This document shows, piece by piece, positions 42,122 to 53,318 of a stretch of 64,000 bases of DNA (within the stretch, counting starts at the first letter, position 1; every line of letters begins with the position of its first letter). Below the pieces are notes generated by a model, which worked only from the letters and a program-made list of their open reading frames with translations, did no database searches and was not told where the DNA came from. The translations under genes and the position numbers were made by a program. Source of the DNA: Hortaea werneckii (taxonomy: Eukaryota > Ascomycota > Dothideomycetes > Mycosphaerellales > Teratosphaeriaceae); the NCBI GenBank assembly GCA_037044905.1, contig JBAOKB010000144.1:1-64000 (forward strand). Reading direction: 5' to 3'.

Positions 42122-43531
42122 ATGGTTTCGACCGATGACTCGGAAACAGCAAAGCACTCAACCTACCAAGGGCCACGTATCGCCAGCGGATTTAGAGGCT
42201 GGCTCAAGACGAAGGTGACCAGCAAGAAAAACATAGAATTTGTGCAAGAAGACCCTGGCGACACAAAGCAAAGTATGCATACCATTGTATGTTATGCTTT
42301 CATTGCAGGTTGCTGAAGTGACAGTAGGAAATGGCGGTTTCGCAAATCGGCTCAAACCCCAAAATGACGCTTCTATTCCACACAGCTCAAGGGAACCAGG
42401 CCTCCTACAGTCACCTGCTGCCCACCGACGACAGCAGGTATATCGGGCACAAAAGCGTCACCGTGACCGGAAAACCGACTATGTGCAATCATTAGAGGCA
42501 GAGATTGCAGTAAGTCAGCTCTCTCTGCCATTTGATACCCATTGACTAAGACGGAAGACCCCTACATCAGCGTCTCCGCCATCTCGATGCCGTTGTCAAT
42601 AGTGAGAAGTATGTATTGGAACACCAAAACCAAGCTATGAAGGGCTTTCTAGCCGCTCACAACCTCTATGAGGGTTCGGCGAACAAGCACTTTGATATCT
42701 CGTCCTCATCACGACAAGATTCTTCCAACATAAGCAGTGACGCTACGATAGACGTTCGCTTTGACGCTGAAGTTGGTATGTTCATGCTCTGTTATCGTAA
42801 ATGAAAGCTTTTGTTTCTGATTGTAAGCGTTCACAGGCCACGAGCGTACCTTCTTGGACTTCGCAACAGACCGATCCGGTTCCAATACAGGCAATGAAGG
42901 ATCACAAAAGCTTCGAAATCCACCCAACAGTTCTCCGGATGACAGGGAAAGTTGGGAAGCACTAGACTTTATCCTTGCCTTGGAATGGCCGTGCCGAAAC
43001 CACATCCATCACCATGCCATCAACCCGTTGTCGGTTCCAAGCAGCGCAGAGGCAGCAAAACCTTCGCACAATCACGCATTGACAGCGACACAAACAGTCT
43101 ACTCTTGCGCATTGGAGCCGTCTCCCTCTCATCCAAGGAAAAAGAGCCCAGAATGGCACTTACCTTACTCCGAAATAGAGAAGTACGTAAATACATCCAC
43201 AAGCTGCCCAGCGCAAGCCACAATGCATTCGAAACCTCGGGATCGTCTGACAAACAACAACAGACTCATCACCCTCTCCTCGCAGCTCCCAGTAAACGAT
43301 GACATGATGACGCCCGCACAGATCTATTCGACGATCTGCCTCGAGATACCTCCGTCCTCCTCCTCTGGAACCAGCAGCAGAGGCCGCGTTATGGAAGCAT
43401 TGAAAGTCCCCTTATCGCGAAAAGTTACCTGTTATGGGTTCGGAGCCGCTTTGCCCGCCGTCGACTTCTATGCGGTGTTTGATAGTGCGGTGCGAGGAAT
43501 GAGGGAGACTTCCAATACCTACGGGCAATAA
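42122..43531 (+). CDS. bZIP transcription factor (4 exons)
   Basis: Exons 42122-42272, 42325-42509, 42571-42775 and 42837-43531 join in frame to 411 aa. The basic region lies at about 84-100 (HRRQQVYRAQKRHRDRK), and the coiled coil continues across the second junction (TDYVQSLEAEIA, then RLRHLDAVVNSEKYVLE). The basic region resembles the group of fungal bZIP proteins with RRxQVRxAQRxHRxRK. The C-terminal half has two blocks typical of that group: LDFILALEWPCRNHIHHHAINP and TPAQIYSTICLEI with a final CYGFGAALP region. The target genes cannot be told. The start Met and first exon are the least certain part; the second intron keeps the heptad register, which supports the model. Confidence 0.83.
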
Positions 43532-44225
43532 GCTTCAGAGAAGAAGTCGGAAAGAGCATTAAAGGGAGGGTAAGATTAGCAGGTCTTGACTCGGCACTGT
43601 TGCGCTAGAATGATCGTTTCGAGATTTGAGCTGAGAATCGCGGCGTGGTTGCGCGTCAGGTGGCATTATAGCAGTGACAAGACCACAATATTCTCTATCC
43701 AGAGCGTATTAATGATTCACTCCTCAGTCTGAACAACATACAGCTGGCTGTACGTAGAGTTTCGAGCGGCGCGACGGCAACAGCTTGATTAGAGCAGGTC
43801 CCGGGATCACAGCGTCGATAGGGCGACAGGATAGATGCGAGAAAGACCAAGCGCCAGAATTTTTGAGTTGGAGTAAGAAACTGAAGATCTGCATGCTCAA
43901 TTGCTGAATTACGTACATGACTGAAGAAAGATCCGGCCAGGACGCCGCGCATTCCGGAACTCGAGTGGGTATCTTAAGGGCCATCCGTCCGAGGATCAAA
44001 AGAAAAAAAAAAGGAAAAAGAAAGAAAGAAACCCAGTGATCGAAAAAGACTCGACTCGACCCGACCCCTTCGGAAGACTTTACGAAGCGTCAATCCTCCT
44101 TCAAACGCCTTGCCATCAACAGGGAAAACTTAGCTTGCAATCTTGTGACCAGTCGCGAAGGCCACCAAAGCGAACCCCACATTTCCCTCTAAACACAACC
44201 TCTTTTTAAAGTCTCAGACTGCATC
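43532..44225. other. Convergent intergenic region with an A/G-rich tract
   Basis: About 690 bp between convergent genes. An A/G-rich run lies at 43998-44031. Nothing else was recognised. Confidence 0.5.
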
Positions 44226-45671
44226 TCACCACTCCTCATCCACATACCCTTCATCAGTCTCATAAACACCATCATCGTGGTAATCGTCCTCGACCTCAAA
44301 CTTGGTCCCCAAAGCCGCCTGCCCTTGCTTGATGAGTTCGGCCAGCTTGCGGGACATATCGCCCATAGCGGCATCGGCTCTCCGATCGTGGCGATCGCGT
44401 CGTTTCATGTACCGTTCGATTTCAGGGCTGACGTATGAAGCGTGTAAGTTGTTGTTGCTGGAGCTGCTTGGGCGGGAGCCGGAACGCATAGGCGCGAAGG
44501 ATGCGCGTCGGTCGGGGGTTGAGGGTGGTGCTAGTTGGGCGGGACTGCTGGGGTTGGATACGTGTGAGGATTGTCGTCTATGCGAGATCGGGGCGAGGCT
44601 GCGTCTATGCGATGCGCGTGAGGCTGGGGACCGGGCGTGAGAGCTTTGGATCGGGACTTGCGTAGGGACTTGCGTAGTGGTTTGCGCAGCGTCGAGTCGT
44701 GGTCTACCGGTGCCCGACACCTTTCGTTTAGGGCTACCCTCGACATCCGGGGTGTCGATCATAACCCAGGCTTCCTTGTCGGTCTGTCGTCTCTTTTTCG
44801 GTGGGCGTTCAGGAAGTGGTGTTTCTTCCTGCTCATCATCTAAGTCGAAAAATTCATCCCGCCACGCACCAGGCAAAGGAGTTGAACAGCCATCTTGGCC
44901 CATCCATGCATTATCGCTCTGGTTCATGTCATAGCCTTTGCCACCCCCGGCGTAGAAACCACGGAAGACGGTACTTCCAAAACTGAAGACTTTACCAACA
45001 AGGCTGAAAGCCATACCGGCCCAACTTTGACCGGGTTCGCCATCTGACGAAGGTTGTACCCTCGGCGCACCATTCCGTTCCCGGGACAAGAATATTTGCG
45101 ATGGGAGCCGGCCAAAGAATTCGCGCCTGCCCGAGTCGCCTCGCCATCTCCTATCATTGCCTGTCGAGCCAAGCTGCATCTGTTCCATGTCTGCCATCGC
45201 CTGTAAGCCTGGCGTATCCAAGCCTCCGGCCAAGGAATACTCTTCATTCACTGAAAGCGAGCTGGTGCCGTATGCGCCGGTGTAGCTTCCATCACTTGGG
45301 GTCGGGCACCGTTGCCAGTCGAGAGTGGCAGTACCGACTTGCGAGCCTCTCTTCTTCCCAACTTGAATTGGTGGAGTGGGTCGCGATCGTTTTCTCGTGC
45401 CGGAAGAGAGGTGGTCGGAGGCAGGGGTTGCAAAAGACGGTGTAGAGGCGGTGGAAGCGGGTGTCGTCGGCGGTTGGAAGAAGTGAGTGTTGCGGCCAGT
45501 GGCGGGATAGGTGCCGAAGGTCAACCCTGGGGAGATGGAAGAGGGTGGCGACTGGTAGGCCATGTCTGGGATGTAGGTATGTATGCGATCTCGTGCTGGC
45601 TGTCGGGGTGTTGTGGTGAATGCGTCGTGTGATCGGTCGTGGGCCGTCCGACGGTTTATTGGTCGCTCCAA
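44226..45671 (-). CDS. Conserved fungal protein of unknown function, possibly nuclear
   Basis: A single open frame of 481 codons. The likely start is Met37 (MAYQSPPSSISPG, position 45563), as the 36 residues before it look like translated 5' UTR. Low-complexity Ser/Thr/Pro-rich segments alternate with islands that look conserved: KRSRPTPPIQVGKKRGS (basic, possible nuclear signal), AGMAFSLVGKVFSFGSTVFRG, RGFYAGGGKGYDM, and the C-terminal SPEIERYMKRRDRHDRR, a helical stretch ending in MSRKLAELIKQGQAALGTK and an acidic tail. I have seen this arrangement in uncharacterised Pezizomycotina proteins, but I know no function. Confidence 0.75.
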   Translation of the reverse strand: MERPINRRTAHDRSHDAFTTTPRQPARDRIHTYIPDMAYQSPPSSISPGLTFGTYPATGRNTHFFQPPTTPASTASTPSFATPASDHLSSGTRKRSRPTPPIQVGKKRGSQVGTATLDWQRCPTPSDGSYTGAYGTSSLSVNEEYSLAGGLDTPGLQAMADMEQMQLGSTGNDRRWRGDSGRREFFGRLPSQIFLSRERNGAPRVQPSSDGEPGQSWAGMAFSLVGKVFSFGSTVFRGFYAGGGKGYDMNQSDNAWMGQDGCSTPLPGAWRDEFFDLDDEQEETPLPERPPKKRRQTDKEAWVMIDTPDVEGSPKRKVSGTGRPRLDAAQTTTQVPTQVPIQSSHARSPASRASHRRSLAPISHRRQSSHVSNPSSPAQLAPPSTPDRRASFAPMRSGSRPSSSSNNNLHASYVSPEIERYMKRRDRHDRRADAAMGDMSRKLAELIKQGQAALGTKFEVEDDYHDDGVYETDEGYVDEEW

Positions 45672-47076
45672 CCTCGTAATATCATTTCACATCTTCCCAT
45701 ATATCGCTCCCTGCTCGTCATCAATCCTTGAATCCCTGTTCCGGTAGGGCATATCATCCAAACATCTTCCTGACGCAGAAGCATCAGCAGGTAATAATGT
45801 CAAGTCGAACCGTAGAAGCTTGAGCACGGACCAAGGGTTTGTTTACAGCCTGCGTCGCCGACGCAACCCCTGCACTTCGTCTCGGCACATGAGGCGACCA
45901 CTCGGCTTCCAACACTAGATGATATGATCAATTTGTTATTGCTTTGGACGACAACTGGATGTCCTCGGTTTATATGCGATTCGTGGATGAGTCTTGGAGA
46001 TCAAGGTATATCAGACTTACCTCGTTCGGCGCATCCGTAATCGAAACGATGACAACCACGAGACACCATGTACATTGGAATGAGCGAAAATCTATGTAGA
46101 AGTTTCAAGACTGATTTTATGTGCCATCTGATCCCACATATGCCAAACGAAACATTTGTTTGGAGATCATGGTCATCGTTCGTAAGCTTGGGAATTTTCG
46201 CCCTCGTCTCGAAAGTGATTGTCTATACAAAGCTGCCGCCACGAAAGCTCCAGGTGGCCATCGACCTTCTCGAGATGCGATCCGATGTAAGTCTGGAAGC
46301 CGGTTGCAACAGCATTAGTGTATTGCAATCTATTATCCCTTCGACCCGACCATTTGGCTGCTTATGGCTGTCGAAGGCAAGCAGTTGGGCCTGGTTGTGA
46401 TTACATCGACAAGGTAAACCTTACCGTATGCAGCATCGGGATGAGTGAAATGCGACTTGAACAGACTTCTTGCTTGGATCGCTTCACGGCGAGCTCTTCG
46501 CGCTGGGCTACATTCAAAACCGGACTTGTATGAGCAATACCAGAGCTGAAGGTCAAATGTCGAGGTCGAGTACGAATAAAGGACCTTCAGGAGACTTGAA
46601 CCGCGATCTTGTCAGGCACAGCAAGAATCGATGTACTAATCAGGTCCGTCTGCACTTGTCTATGCTAAATTTGAACACGATATTTAATGGACTTACCTGA
46701 ACAAAGGGCCACATTGACGTGGGTGCAGGCCCGTGCTGGAAGCTTTTGTAGGCTGTTTCACGTTTTGTGAAGTCGAGGCCAAGCAGTCGAAACCCAGCCA
46801 CCGCATTTAAATCGCTACCAAAAAAGTTCACTTTCACATGTGCGCAGCAATAAGGTTCGCAGTCAATAGCAAGATGGTAGCTATTGTCCTCGAGTCGCAG
46901 TCTTCTCTTTTCTGTTCTGTTCTTCGCCCATTCTTCGACCATATCCATATCCTTCTCATTCTTGATTCTTCGACTACATCCTTCAACTTTGCAAAAAGAA
47001 GTTGTCCTCGTATCGCATTCTTTCCGACTCCTCGCCACAGATTTTCTATCGAGTATACTTGAGACGGCCAGCAAAA
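45672..47076. other. Intergenic between divergent genes, no supported gene
   Basis: About 1.4 kb. Frames of 65-147 codons on both strands (46.0-47.1 kb) have no domain or credible start. The last 200 bp before the next gene are C/T-rich, as expected of a 5' UTR. Confidence 0.5.
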
Positions 47077-47985
47077 ATGGCAAACATTAAGACTCCAGCT
47101 GAAGGCTTCCCGTTCGTCAGCCTGCCCAGGGAGCTCCAAGTCATGATCATGAGAGCCAGCCCAGATCTCCAGACTCTCCGCAATTTCGCAGCGGCATCCC
47201 CGTACACGCTGGCAGTGTACAAGGACGGTGCCATCAAGACTCTCACTACAGTCATCGCCAACACGACCTCGCCTGTCGTCCAGAATCTTGTCCTAAGCAC
47301 CCTAGAAGCAGGCTTCTGCGGTTGCAACCTCAACATCGCACCATGCAAGCCCAAGCCCGGCCACGAGTGTCCGTCTGAATCCAAGCTATGGAACAAGATG
47401 ATCCATCTCAAGCAAAACCCACAGGCGGCCCTGGACTTCGTCACCAAAACTTACCAGGCAATCGACGACCTCGCGACGCACCTCTACGAGCGTCAGGCAC
47501 GTCGGCCCTGCAAGCCAATCATCCGCACCTTCGCCGCCGTCCTCAGAGCGACCTGGCAACTCTCGCACTACCTGGCATCAGCGCGACGGGGATACCAAAA
47601 CCCCAAGATCGGCCCGGTGGTGATGGTCCACAGCGACCGCACCCGTCGCATGTACCGCCTCACGCTCATGGAACCCACACAGCCGATCCGGTTCGTTGCC
47701 TGGCAGCCGTATCGCCTCCGAGCGTACGCGATCGGGGATGAGAAGGGAGCGACCGCGTTCTTCTCCCCGTTGAGCATTGAGGAGCTGCATGTGCTGACTG
47801 AAGTGATCGATAGTATTGCGGCGTCTGAGAAGGTGATGGCGAGGATGGGGTTGGATTCGGTTGGCGAGAAGGATTTGCTGACTGCCGAGGTCGTCGTGGG
47901 GCAGGTTCACTGGCAGCGGTATCAGCAGTTCGTGGAGGAGAATGGCGAGGTGCCGAAGTGGGATGAGATGGCGGTCGAGGCTTGA
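47077..47985 (+). CDS. F-box-like protein, substrate unknown
   Basis: Single exon, 302 aa from the Met at 47077 (MANIKT); the frame is open 25 codons further upstream, but that part lies in the C/T-rich leader. Residues 9-50 fit the fungal F-box-like pattern: FPFVSLPRELQVMIMRASPDLQTLRNFAAASPY split over two helices. The rest carries a small Cys group (GFCGCNLNIAPCK, GHECP) and a helical C-terminal half. Many Pezizomycotina genomes have large families of such proteins; most have no known target. A role as adaptor in an SCF ubiquitin ligase is possible but not shown. Confidence 0.72.
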   Translation: MANIKTPAEGFPFVSLPRELQVMIMRASPDLQTLRNFAAASPYTLAVYKDGAIKTLTTVIANTTSPVVQNLVLSTLEAGFCGCNLNIAPCKPKPGHECPSESKLWNKMIHLKQNPQAALDFVTKTYQAIDDLATHLYERQARRPCKPIIRTFAAVLRATWQLSHYLASARRGYQNPKIGPVVMVHSDRTRRMYRLTLMEPTQPIRFVAWQPYRLRAYAIGDEKGATAFFSPLSIEELHVLTEVIDSIAASEKVMARMGLDSVGEKDLLTAEVVVGQVHWQRYQQFVEENGEVPKWDEMAVEA

Positions 47986-48251
47986 AAGAAAAGCCACTAG
48001 TTGGGCTTCAGCTGGGGCTGCAACGGTGTTGATGACGCTTGATGTGCTTGACGATGCTGATGACGCATGATTTGCCTAAGGATGCTTGACGAGATGCATA
48101 CCTGACTGAATCTTGGATTGGATGGGTGACATTTGACTGTACAATATAATGCATTAGCGGAATGCCTGGGTATCCGAAGTTTAACGAAGCACATATGATT
48201 CCTATCCATCGAAACTTTCTTTCTCTTCTTCTCCTTGTCCAGAACATCGGT

Positions 48252-48845
48252 CTACCTCACATAATTACCCCACTGCAACCACATCCAAGTCCCAGTGATG
48301 GTGCTCACGAACACCGGCCCCGCGAGTCCTCTGCCCCACCTTGCAGTCCCAAAGACGAGCCACTCGCTAGCAAAGTGCACAAAAGCCAAGCCAAAAGTCC
48401 ACAAAGCCAATTCGTACGCGGCAGCTTCGTGGATGTGATACGCAGCGTATAGCCTAACAATACTGCTCAACGCGGTCCAGGTACCAAAAGTCCTCGCGCT
48501 GAGCTCGTTCACGGGACTGGTCTGGGGTTGTCGCAGAGTTCGCGCCGGTACGCCTGCGGGTAGAGCGGTCTTTTGATTTGTGCTGGCGGGGTTGGATGCA
48601 GAGGTCGTCGATAAGGATGGGTCGGGCGAGGCGCCAGCGTACACTTGCCGTGTCGGCGCGAGAGAGATGTAGGCCTGAATGCTATTGGCGATGGAGACGA
48701 CGGAGATCTGCGGATCAGGTAAGCATGGCTAATATTTAGTGATGAGGATGATGTGGGAGGGTGCGCGTACGAAGAGGAGCCATTTGGGTAGCAAGCCGTC
48801 GCTTGGCGGGAGGTAGGAGGCCACGTGCTGGAGGTTGGATGCCAT
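48252..48845 (-). CDS. erg28: Erg28, ergosterol biosynthesis scaffold protein (2 exons)
   Basis: Exons 48771-48845 and 48252-48707 join in frame to 176 aa. Exon 1 gives MASNLQHVASYLPPSDGLL; the intron has GTACGC, a GCTTACCTGA branch and CGCAG. The core NELSARTFGTWTALSSIVR, AAYHIHE, YELALWTFGLAFVHFASEW and a final WMWLQWGNYVR match Erg28. It has about four hydrophobic segments. Erg28 tethers the C-4 demethylation enzymes (Erg25, Erg26, Erg27) in the ER membrane. The Ser/Thr-rich insert after APTRQVYAGAS is more variable. It is divergent to the ketoacyl reductase gene, also an ER lipid enzyme. Confidence 0.95.
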
Positions 48846-49230
48846 TCTGAATGACTTCACCTGCTGCGATGCAGTCTGTCTGTTTTCGGGGAGAATACGG
48901 AGAGGAGCGATTATTCGAGTTTCTTGCGTCGACTCCCGCAGACTTCGACGTTTAGCTGGAGAAGCCAATCGTCTCCGTCACCGAGCTCGCCAAAGCCATG
49001 CAGCGGCACGAACCCTCTCCGCAAAGTCAATTGCCGACTGGGTCAGGCACGAAAAGTCATGCCTTGCCAGACTTCGGCCGAGCTCGAGCTCAATGGCACA
49101 GAAAGTGTGATGCCACTTTTTGTTTTCCTACCGTACGACCTACTGTACCCAGGTACTATTCTGCAATCTTCAAATCTGAGACTCACATCCGATCCCGCTT
49201 CAGCATCTGACCACAGTTGTTGCAAGCACG
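48846..49230. promoter_or_regulatory. 385-bp bidirectional promoter region, ERG28 / ketoacyl-CoA reductase
   Basis: The two start codons face away from each other with only 385 bp between them, so both promoters must lie here or overlap. Both products are ER membrane lipid-synthesis proteins (sterol and very-long-chain fatty acid). I see no clear sterol-response element or TATA box. Confidence 0.65.
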
Positions 49231-50294
49231 ATGGTCCAGCTTGCAGAAGTCGCAGAAGATGCCTGGGCGGCGCCAGTAACAGCTGTCTTCGCCTTCATTG
49301 GCGTGGTTTGGCTCTCTCTTAAGATCTTCTCCTTCTGGAGATTGGTTGCTTCGCTCTTCGTCTTGCCCGGCGCCTCTGTACGCATCCCGACTTCTTCTCC
49401 GCTTTCTCCGACAGCCTTCATACTGACTCGTTGCAGCTCAGCAAGTTTGGGAAGAAAGGCACCTGGGCACTTGTAACGGGCGCCAGCGATGGCATTGGCA
49501 AAGAGTACGCCCTGCAACTTGCTCAGAAGGGCTACAACATCCTTCTTGTCTCCCGTACACAGAGCAAGCTCGACAGCCTCTCCACTGAAATCCAACGACT
49601 CTGCAATGTCCAGACCAAATCCTTCGCCATGGACTTCGCCGCAAACAACGACAGCGACTACACAAAACTCCGTAGCATGGTGGACGAGCTGGATGTCAGC
49701 ATTCTGATCAACAACGTTGGCCTGTCGCACAGCATTCCCGTGCCGTTTGCCGAGACTGAGGAGAAAGAGATGAAGGACATCATAACCATCAACTGCACCG
49801 GCACCCTCCGCGTTACCCAGCTAGTCCTTCCTGGCATGGTCAAGCGTAAAACTGGTCTGATCCTCACTATGGCATCCTTCGGTGGCCTTCTCCCCACCCC
49901 GCTGCTGGCAACATATTCCGGCAGCAAAGCCTTCCTGCAACAATGGTCGAGCGCTTTAGCCTCTGAAGTCGCATTGCACGGCATCAAAGTGCAGCTCGTA
50001 CAATCCTACCTCGTCACCTCAGCCATGTCCAAGATCCGCCGTAGCTCCGCCATGATCCCCACACCAAAGCAGTTTGTGCGTGCCGCGTTAGGAAAGATCG
50101 GCCGGAGCGGTGGCGCACAGGGAATCAGTGCAACGAGTACCCCATACTGGGCTCACGGTGTCATGCACTGGGCTTTGGATACGCTGACTCCGGGTAGGAT
50201 GAATAGCTACGTGATTGACGTCAACAGGGGTATGCACCAGGATATCCGAAAGAGGGCTCTGAGGAAGGCTGAGAGGGACGCGAAGAAGTCATAA
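49231..50294 (+). CDS. Very-long-chain 3-oxoacyl-CoA reductase (Ifa38/KAR type, 2 exons)
   Basis: Exons 49231-49377 and 49437-50294 join in frame to 334 aa; the intron has GTACGC and GTTGCAG. The N-terminus has a membrane anchor (VTAVFAFIGVVWLSLKIF, about 16-33). The short-chain dehydrogenase fold starts at 58: TGASDGIG (63-70, NADPH binding), NNVG, and the catalytic Y-x-x-x-K in ATYSGSKAF (about Y209 and K213) with a preceding Ser in MASFGG. The C-terminus is Lys/Arg-rich and ends KKS, suitable for ER retention. The enzyme reduces 3-ketoacyl-CoA in the fatty acid elongation cycle, upstream of sphingolipid synthesis. Core gene without anomalies. Confidence 0.94.
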
Positions 50295-51005
50295 GATGCT
50301 ACGTGTTACACTGCAAGATAAGCTGAGTGTGCGAGAAATATCTGTGAAGCTGTGCATGATCATGATACACAGTGACGACGGACCGGAGGATCGCACTGGT
50401 GTAGTTGAGCCACCATACGAGAATGTGACCGGGTGTACAAAAGGGTAGAGGGAGTGCAAACCTGGCTAGGCTTCCAAAACCATTCGTCGGATCGGCATCT
50501 CAATCAATACGAAGTGGTGTTCCGCACATGCTGCGAACGCAGATGCCCACAGGAGACAGCAGAAGTGACCATGTGGAGTAGGGACGGATGGGTTAGCTCT
50601 TCCCGGCAAGCTTGTCGTTGAGCATTGTGTAGCGATTTCAGAAATTGTCCAGAAGCCAAATGATTAAAAAAGTCTTGCAGTCAATTGTTTCGCTGAGACT
50701 CTCAAGTGGCCATGTGACTCGTGAACCATTTTTCGTTCGAGAATGCATTAATGTTAAGAGGTTGCCGAATCCTAAGGTCGCTGCTAGCATGATGCATCAT
50801 GCACCGCAAGAGACGCTCGGACCACTCAAGCAAGACAAAGCTCCAAGACCTCGCTAGCTTGCCACACCACTCTTTCTTCGCCTGTCTCTCTCTTTCATGA
50901 CAGGCAAGGCTTAAGCGAGCAATGTCTACCGGCTTCCAAGTCATCATCAAAACAGCGCCGTCCTTATGTCGCCGACCGCTGTTGTGGTACGACCGCTGAT
51001 GCGAC
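50295..51005. other. Intergenic, no feature recognised
   Basis: About 710 bp between two co-oriented genes. Short frames (50.43-50.86 kb) have no domain. Presumed terminator of the reductase and promoter of the ligase gene. Confidence 0.5.
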
Positions 51006-52943
51006 ATGGACTACGTACCACTGCCGAAGACTGGTCGACTGTGGAAGGGGAAAGTGGACTTCCTTCGACCCTTCAAAGGCGGTGCCGCAGCAGGAGAGAG
51101 CGGCGATCATGTCACGCCACTGTATGATCCAGAGCTTCATCGCCAGCAAGATGATGAGCCCGATCTCAAGAATCTCAACGTCGCGCTGGCCGCTTTGATT
51201 GACATTTTCCCGGACATTGAGCCGGAAGTCTTCCGTGAGATGCTGCTTAGTGTCAGTGAGGAAAGCCGAGTCGAGATCGTAACGGAGCAGTTGCTGAAGA
51301 GAGACGCGAAGTGGGTTCGCGGACGATATAGAGCTCCCGACGCAACCCGCCAAGACAAGCCTGCAACCGCCACGCCCACCACTTTCTCTTGTCTAGCTAT
51401 CGAGGAGGCTTTCCGGAGTGAAAGTTACAAGAAAGCCGTCAAGCAGGTGTGCTATCAAGAATTTCGCAGTCTCAGCCATTCCTCCATCAAAGCTGTGTTG
51501 GCAGAGCACAACCATTCCTACACCTTGTCACGGCCAGTACTGCTGCAGTTGACAACGAGGTCGTGGCGCTACACACTCTCCAATCTTCTGACTCGGCGCT
51601 CAACATCTGGGCAGCAAGCCTCAGAGCATCCATACATTGTTCGCCATCCTGGACAATCTGGCGACAACCAGACTTCTGCCGTCAGACGGACTGGGAATGC
51701 CGATCTTGATCGCGAAATATGGATGTTGCTGGTGCAGCCAGAAAGCCATAGACAGCAGCAGGAGCAGTTAGAAGCCGATCGGTCCCTTGCGAACCAGCTT
51801 GCTGAATCGGAAGCAGAGGAAGTAGGTGCGCTTTTCGACTGTGAGTGCTGCTACAGCTCGGTCAACTTTGAGCAGATGGCATTCTGTGATGTTGATATGC
51901 ACCAACTTTGCCATGATTGCGTCCGACGGACTGTCACCGAGGCATTGTACGGACAGGGCTGGGCGCGAGCTGCAGATCTTGACAAGAATGCGTTAAGATG
52001 CTTTGCTATGGAGGATTGTCAAGGATGCATACCTCGAACAAGCACTCACCTTGCATTATCTCGCAACGAAGACGGCGAAGCTGCTTGGGAGGAATTCCAG
52101 GCACGTTTGACGAACGACGCCCTGATAAAGAGTGGCATCAGGCTACAGAGGTGCCCTTTCTGCACTTATGCCGAAGCTGACGAGATCCCTACACTGGCTT
52201 TACGGGATTGGAGAAACTTCTGGGCTCAGGTTGCAAGGAAATCACCCCCAATGGTGCAGTTCACCTTCGTATTACTCTTAACCTGCGTGACGCTTTTCAC
52301 GGCACCGCTGCTGATTCTTGCCATGACCACGTGGGCCCTGTTTAAGCTTTATCCACCGGCTGGCGCCATCCTCAACGAATCCTGGACCCGAGTCTACAAA
52401 CAGCGGCAAGGGTCGAAATTCAAATGCGGCAATCCGCATTGCCTGAGAACCTCTTGTGTTCGCTGTAATGCGCTCTGGCGAGATCCACACACCTGCTTCG
52501 AAAGCGAAAAGACATCGCTGCGGACCGCTATAGAGTCCTCTGCTACCGCAGCCGTAAAACGCACTTGTCCCAGGTGTATGCTGAGCTTTGTAAAGTCAAG
52601 CGGCTGCAACAAGCTCGTATGCAACTGTGGTTATACTATGTGCTACATCTGTCGACAAGAAGTTACAAGCCGAGAGGGCTATGCACATTTCTGTCAGCAC
52701 TTCCGACCGAACGGAGGCCGGTGCAGTGAATGTGAGAGGTGCGACTTGTACGGCGACGAAGACGAAGAAGCAGCCATACGCGAAGCTGTAGGTGTGGCGG
52801 AGAGGGCGTGGAGGGACAAGGAGCACGGCAATGTCGATGCCCAGGCCACAGAACTGATGGTCGAGGCGCTCGTTGGGCGCTCCAGGTATACGAAGTGGTG
52901 GCAGCAGTACCTCGACGGCATAGTGGATGCTTTAGCGCGCTGA
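51006..52943 (+). CDS. RBR-type E3 ubiquitin ligase, RNF216-like, with a hydrophobic insert
   Basis: Single exon, 645 aa. Residues 55-100 (NVALAALIDIFPDIEPEVF) resemble a CUE-type ubiquitin-binding helix bundle. RING1 starts near 278 (CECCYSSVNFEQMAFC, HQLCHDCVRR) and ends with RCPFCTYAEADE near 385. The in-between-RING domain is at about 472-500 (KCGNPHCLRTSCVRCNALW), and the catalytic second RING at about 518-560 (TCPRCMLSFVKSSGCNKLVC, CGYTMCYICRQE). The pattern matches the RNF216/TRIAD3 branch. A hydrophobic stretch of about 33 residues (417-450, TFVLLLTCVTLFTAPLLILA) sits between RING1 and the in-between-RING domain, where animal RNF216 has only a short linker; it could anchor the ligase in a membrane. 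Substrates unknown. Confidence 0.88.
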   Translation: MDYVPLPKTGRLWKGKVDFLRPFKGGAAAGESGDHVTPLYDPELHRQQDDEPDLKNLNVALAALIDIFPDIEPEVFREMLLSVSEESRVEIVTEQLLKRDAKWVRGRYRAPDATRQDKPATATPTTFSCLAIEEAFRSESYKKAVKQVCYQEFRSLSHSSIKAVLAEHNHSYTLSRPVLLQLTTRSWRYTLSNLLTRRSTSGQQASEHPYIVRHPGQSGDNQTSAVRRTGNADLDREIWMLLVQPESHRQQQEQLEADRSLANQLAESEAEEVGALFDCECCYSSVNFEQMAFCDVDMHQLCHDCVRRTVTEALYGQGWARAADLDKNALRCFAMEDCQGCIPRTSTHLALSRNEDGEAAWEEFQARLTNDALIKSGIRLQRCPFCTYAEADEIPTLALRDWRNFWAQVARKSPPMVQFTFVLLLTCVTLFTAPLLILAMTTWALFKLYPPAGAILNESWTRVYKQRQGSKFKCGNPHCLRTSCVRCNALWRDPHTCFESEKTSLRTAIESSATAAVKRTCPRCMLSFVKSSGCNKLVCNCGYTMCYICRQEVTSREGYAHFCQHFRPNGGRCSECERCDLYGDEDEEAAIREAVGVAERAWRDKEHGNVDAQATELMVEALVGRSRYTKWWQQYLDGIVDALAR

Positions 52944-53318
52944 GCGAGCGAATATAGGAGTCATTGCATAGTGTACAAGGTACATAAGCCCCAGGCACCA
53001 ATTGCCATGCGCGTGTGAATGGATGTAAGGAAATATCCTGCGACCGTACGTTGGCGTCTTGGAGATATTGTGACGTTCCACGGCGGTTCCGAAGCTAGGC
53101 AGCAGTTACTTCCCTCCCTTGGTGACTCGTGCTCTTTGTCAAGCACCTAGTAGTCTCGGGGAGACACTTCAGACTCCTTTGCACGTGCACACTTCACTTT
53201 CACTCGCAGGCTTGATCTCTGCCTGCTATCTCGCTCCATCCAACCTCACCCCCTCACACTACCAATCGATAGCCTCAATCCCCATCGATAAGTGCGACTA
53301 CCACGAAATAAAAGAACA
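52944..53318. other. Intergenic, presumed 5' region of the small gene
   Basis: About 375 bp without recognised features. C-rich sequence precedes the next start codon. Confidence 0.45.
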
